Part shown: one piece after another, positions 5,423 to 7,949 of the stretch
Position numbering within the stretch: the stretch's first letter is position 1
Layout of the letters: each line of letters begins with the position of its first letter
NCBI RefSeq assembly: GCF_014359955.1
Contig: NZ_JACIYL010000133.1
Location: forward strand, 1-7,949
Direction: 5' to 3'
Length of the DNA stretch: 7,949 nucleotides
DNA from: Thermogutta sp.
GTDB lineage: Bacteria; Planctomycetota; Planctomycetia; Pirellulales; Thermoguttaceae
Position numbers and translations under genes: made by a program
Notes under the pieces: model-generated
Database searches by the model: none
What the model saw: the letters and a program-made list of their open reading frames with translations, nothing else
Told to the model about the DNA's origin: nothing

Positions 5423-7780
5423 ATGTTCCACCAGACACCGCGTCATTGTTGGGTCAGGTTGCTCGGATCAGTGTTGTTTGGCGAAATTCTGATACTCATC
5501 GGCGGCACAGGCGGGATACTCACATTGGGCGCTGAAGAGGAGTTTGTCGGACCGTTCCCAAGCTGGTTGGATGTACGCCGGGACTTCGGAGCAGTGGGCG
5601 ACGGCGTTGCGGATGACACACCGGCTATTCAGCGCGCCCTTGATGCGATTCGCAGCCACCAGCAGGCGTCCGTGCTCTATTTCCCCGCGGGGACTTATCG
5701 TCTGACTCGCCCTCTCAAAACTGTTCGCCAGGCCCACACGGACAATATGGTCTCCCTCGTCGGCGAGGCTCCCGATAAAACAGTCCTTTTGTGGGACGGG
5801 CCCGAAGGCGAGACGATGCTCCAATGGGACGCATGGTATTCAAAGATTTCGCGGATGACGTTCGATGGGCGTGGTCGGGCCGGCGTTTGTTTATTTTACG
5901 GGCCCTCTTTCTCCACATATAACGAAACAAGCGATCTTATATTCCGGGATGCCGAAAATGGCCTTGTCTTTGGTGGACCACAAACCGCCGGCCAGGCGGA
6001 AAATGAAGTGCTCCGCTGCCGGTTTCTGCGTTGCAAAACGGGCATTCAAACGGTCAACTGGAATTCGATGGATATATGGATTTGGTATTGCTGGTTCGAA
6101 GATTGTGAGCGATCCATCCATAACGTGATGGGCAACTGGCATGCGTGGCATAATGTTTTTATTCGCTCTCGTGTATCGGACGTAAGTATCGCCAATCTCA
6201 TGGTCTTTTCTATAGTGAATAACGTAAGCGTAGGATCGCGTTGTTTTCTGGATTTTTCCAGCGGACACACCTGGGGGTCGCCCACCAGTATCACCGGCAA
6301 CAGGATCATCGATCCAACAGGCGACTGGGCCATGGTTTTGGACAACGGCGGACCGTATTTGGTGGTGGATAATCAATTTCGACTTCGGCCGAATACTCGC
6401 GCGGTGAGAATGACCTGGGCCGACCAAACCCTCGTTGGAAACGTATACACGCAGAACAACGTCGTCGAAGAACGCGGACGCTTCCGGAGAATAGCCGAAC
6501 GGGTTGTCTCGCCGGATCAGATTTCGGACGCCCTCCCAGAACTACCACCGGTCCCGCCAAAGAAGAATCGTCCAATCATCGAAGTACCACCCAACGCCGG
6601 AGCGGGGGACATCCAAAAGGCCATCGATCAAGCGGTACAGATGGTCGGGGAACGGCCCGTGGTTCATATTCCCATGGGAGTTTATCAGATTGACCGCACC
6701 CTGGTTATTCCCCCTGGGGCCGACCTCCAGTTAGTCGGTGATGGTGCCAGTGAGGTTGCCACACGGTTGGTGTGGACTGGGTCGCCGGATGGTTGTCTTG
6801 TCCACATCGCGGGGCCCGGACAGGTGTCGCTGCAGGATCTTCACTTAAATGGTGGCTCGGCCTCAGCGCTGCTTGTAGAGTTGCCGGATGACGCCAATTC
6901 TCGCCTGCTGGCCGATCAGCTTAACGTGACCGGTTCGTCGTCCAGCCACGGGGACGAGCTGCCCGCGGCCCTGCGTGTGGAAGGGCTGAGCGAGGCCACG
7001 GTCCAGTTCCGCGCGCTCCAGGGGAGTGGGCAGGCGGGTCGGTGGGTGCAGGTGATCGGCCCCACTCGTGCACCTCGCGTTCCCGTCGCCATTTTCACGG
7101 GTGCGACAGGTTCCGCGGTGGGGCAGTACGAAGTTCGCAGCGGAGGTGCGCTCGTCGTGCGCAGTGTTTATCATGAGCGGAGTTCCGACGCCGTGTGCGG
7201 CCTCCATCTTTTTGACAGCGGCCACCTCTCCATCGACGCCACACGGTTTTCTTACGCGACGAGTCCGAATGCACCGACCGTTTTGGTGGAAAATTTTCGC
7301 GGGTTGTGCACGCTGGCAACCTGTCTTTTCATGCCGGTGGCCACGGAAGATCCCTGCCGCATCGAAATCCGCGGCGACGGCAGCCAAACGAGCGTGCTGG
7401 CTTTGAATAATCAGTTTTGGGTGACCAAACCGCCGGCGACGAGCGAGACGATCTGGCTCAATCGCGCTCAGCCGCCGGCGCAAGGCGGATTGGTGGGATG
7501 CAATATCAACACCAGTAACAAATTGGTGGCCGCGAAGGGGTTCGAATTCCTCAGGAATGTGCCGGACAGTCCCGATCCTGCCCCCTCATCCCAGGGTGCG
7601 TCTTCTTTCCAGGACCGCGGTGCTGTCAGTGATGAAACGATCATGCGGCACCTTCGGTGGCTTCGCGAAACAGTCCCCTGTTATCCAGGCAGGATGAGCG
7701 GCGAGACGGAAATCGTCATTCGCCGGGTGATCGCCACCGGCCAGGGGAAGGTGACGGTATGCATCCGCGGCAGACGATAA
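5423..7780 (+). CDS. Secreted tandem right-handed beta-helix protein, pectate-lyase superfamily
   Basis: This is a predicted exported protein of 785 residues. The N-terminus looks like a signal peptide: basic residues up to R12, a hydrophobic stretch at about 13-36, and likely cleavage near LGA/EEE (34-40). The motif DFGAVGDGVADDTPAIQ (54-70), followed by VLYFPAGTYRL (84-94), is the usual opening of the Pectate_lyase_3 beta-helix domain found in many polysaccharide-active enzymes and phage tailspikes. A second opening of the same kind, AGDIQKAIDQAV (394-405), VVHIPMGVYQI (413-423) and LQLVGDGA (435-442), follows a proline-rich linker at about 370-390. There appear to be two beta-helix domains in tandem. 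I could not identify catalytic residues, so lyase, hydrolase or purely binding/structural roles all remain open. A TTG at 5378 could add 15 residues, but the ATG has the better ribosome site and puts the signal peptide at the very N-terminus. The gene is divergent from the ABC operon. Confidence 0.85.
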   Translation: MFHQTPRHCWVRLLGSVLFGEILILIGGTGGILTLGAEEEFVGPFPSWLDVRRDFGAVGDGVADDTPAIQRALDAIRSHQQASVLYFPAGTYRLTRPLKTVRQAHTDNMVSLVGEAPDKTVLLWDGPEGETMLQWDAWYSKISRMTFDGRGRAGVCLFYGPSFSTYNETSDLIFRDAENGLVFGGPQTAGQAENEVLRCRFLRCKTGIQTVNWNSMDIWIWYCWFEDCERSIHNVMGNWHAWHNVFIRSRVSDVSIANLMVFSIVNNVSVGSRCFLDFSSGHTWGSPTSITGNRIIDPTGDWAMVLDNGGPYLVVDNQFRLRPNTRAVRMTWADQTLVGNVYTQNNVVEERGRFRRIAERVVSPDQISDALPELPPVPPKKNRPIIEVPPNAGAGDIQKAIDQAVQMVGERPVVHIPMGVYQIDRTLVIPPGADLQLVGDGASEVATRLVWTGSPDGCLVHIAGPGQVSLQDLHLNGGSASALLVELPDDANSRLLADQLNVTGSSSSHGDELPAALRVEGLSEATVQFRALQGSGQAGRWVQVIGPTRAPRVPVAIFTGATGSAVGQYEVRSGGALVVRSVYHERSSDAVCGLHLFDSGHLSIDATRFSYATSPNAPTVLVENFRGLCTLATCLFMPVATEDPCRIEIRGDGSQTSVLALNNQFWVTKPPATSETIWLNRAQPPAQGGLVGCNINTSNKLVAAKGFEFLRNVPDSPDPAPSSQGASSFQDRGAVSDETIMRHLRWLRETVPCYPGRMSGETEIVIRRVIATGQGKVTVCIRGRR

Positions 7781-7949
7781 AGAATGGAATATCTTTTATC
7801 GAGGATTCGAATAATCCTGCGGGTACTTTCTATGCTATGTATCCGCCCGTCAATCGTCATAGTGGACGTAAATAAAGCGATATTCAGCGGAAAATTATCA
7901 GCGGCGTCGCGAGGGGCCTGCGGTGGGAGCCTGCCAGGTGTCTTGCAGG
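7781..7949. other. Right-end region without a supported gene
   Basis: After the beta-helix stop codon there are 169 bases. AGGATT (7802-7807) and AATCCT (7813-7818) form a 6-base stem with a 5-base loop and no U-tract, so a terminator is doubtful. A plus-strand frame from the ATG at 7784 stays open to the window edge (55 residues, no good ribosome site). A minus-strand frame entering from the right ends at 7898-7900 with LQDTWQAPTAGPSRRR and could be the tail of a convergent gene. Neither can be confirmed from this window. Confidence 0.3.

Noticed and set aside
4903..5535. A 210-residue plus-strand open frame crossing the GntR gene, operator and beta-helix start
   Set aside because: It runs antisense through the repressor and across the promoter, then out of frame into the beta-helix gene. 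It resembles no protein family.
5891..6427. A 178-residue minus-strand open frame
   Set aside because: It is antisense to the first beta-helix domain and has no ribosome site or domain.
6863..7483. A 206-residue minus-strand open frame
   Set aside because: It is antisense to the second half of the beta-helix gene. Its arginine- and histidine-rich composition is typical of a shadow frame.
7802..7818. A hairpin that could be a terminator
   Set aside because: The stem is only six pairs, is AT-rich and is not followed by a T-run.
7657..7875. A 72-residue plus-strand open frame overlapping the end of the beta-helix gene
   Set aside because: Most of it lies in another frame of the beta-helix gene, it has no ribosome site, and its composition is low-complexity.
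7784..7949. A plus-strand frame open to the window edge just after the beta-helix stop codon
   Set aside because: It has no clear Shine-Dalgarno site, its short translation has no family resemblance, and 55 codons open to an edge can occur by chance.

Overview
The window is bacterial, with dense coding, short gaps, Shine-Dalgarno starts and moderate-to-high GC judged by eye. The best taxonomic guess is Planctomycetota or a close relative. Three traits point there: an ArsG-type CcdA-like permease, an ABC-2 permease fused to a very large C-terminal region with a pseudopilin-like segment, and a large secreted beta-helix protein. This is inferred from protein style only. There is no rRNA or other marker gene in the window.

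Layout. Bases 1-55 hold the last codons of a plus-strand gene. A 237-residue polytopic membrane protein follows at 146-859 (+). It has the two lone membrane cysteines of the CcdA/DsbD fold and resembles the ArsG transporter family. A three-gene minus-strand operon converges on it and is read from right to left: a YtrA-type GntR repressor (4843-5238), an ABC ATPase (3905-4846) and a 1005-residue ABC-2 permease (891-3908). Adjacent genes of the operon overlap by ATGA. A secreted tandem beta-helix protein of the pectate-lyase superfamily is divergent from the operon at 5423-7780 (+). The last 169 bases hold no gene that can be supported.

How the parts work together. The GntR operon has a near-consensus promoter (TTGACA, 16-base spacer, TATACT). 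A perfect inverted repeat with 9-base arms overlaps the -10 box and the expected transcription start, which is what negative autoregulation by a GntR dimer would look like. The ATPase carries all standard ABC motifs. The permease appears to carry two ABC-2 membrane modules in one chain, so one permease and two ATPase subunits could form a complete transporter. Its C-terminal 450 or so residues are predicted to lie outside the membrane. The substrate is unknown. The membrane protein at 146-859 and the beta-helix protein seem functionally separate from the operon.

No mobile element, CRISPR array, tRNA or rRNA was seen. The least ordinary items are the tandem-permease fusion with its large C-terminal region and the clear operator/promoter that controls it.
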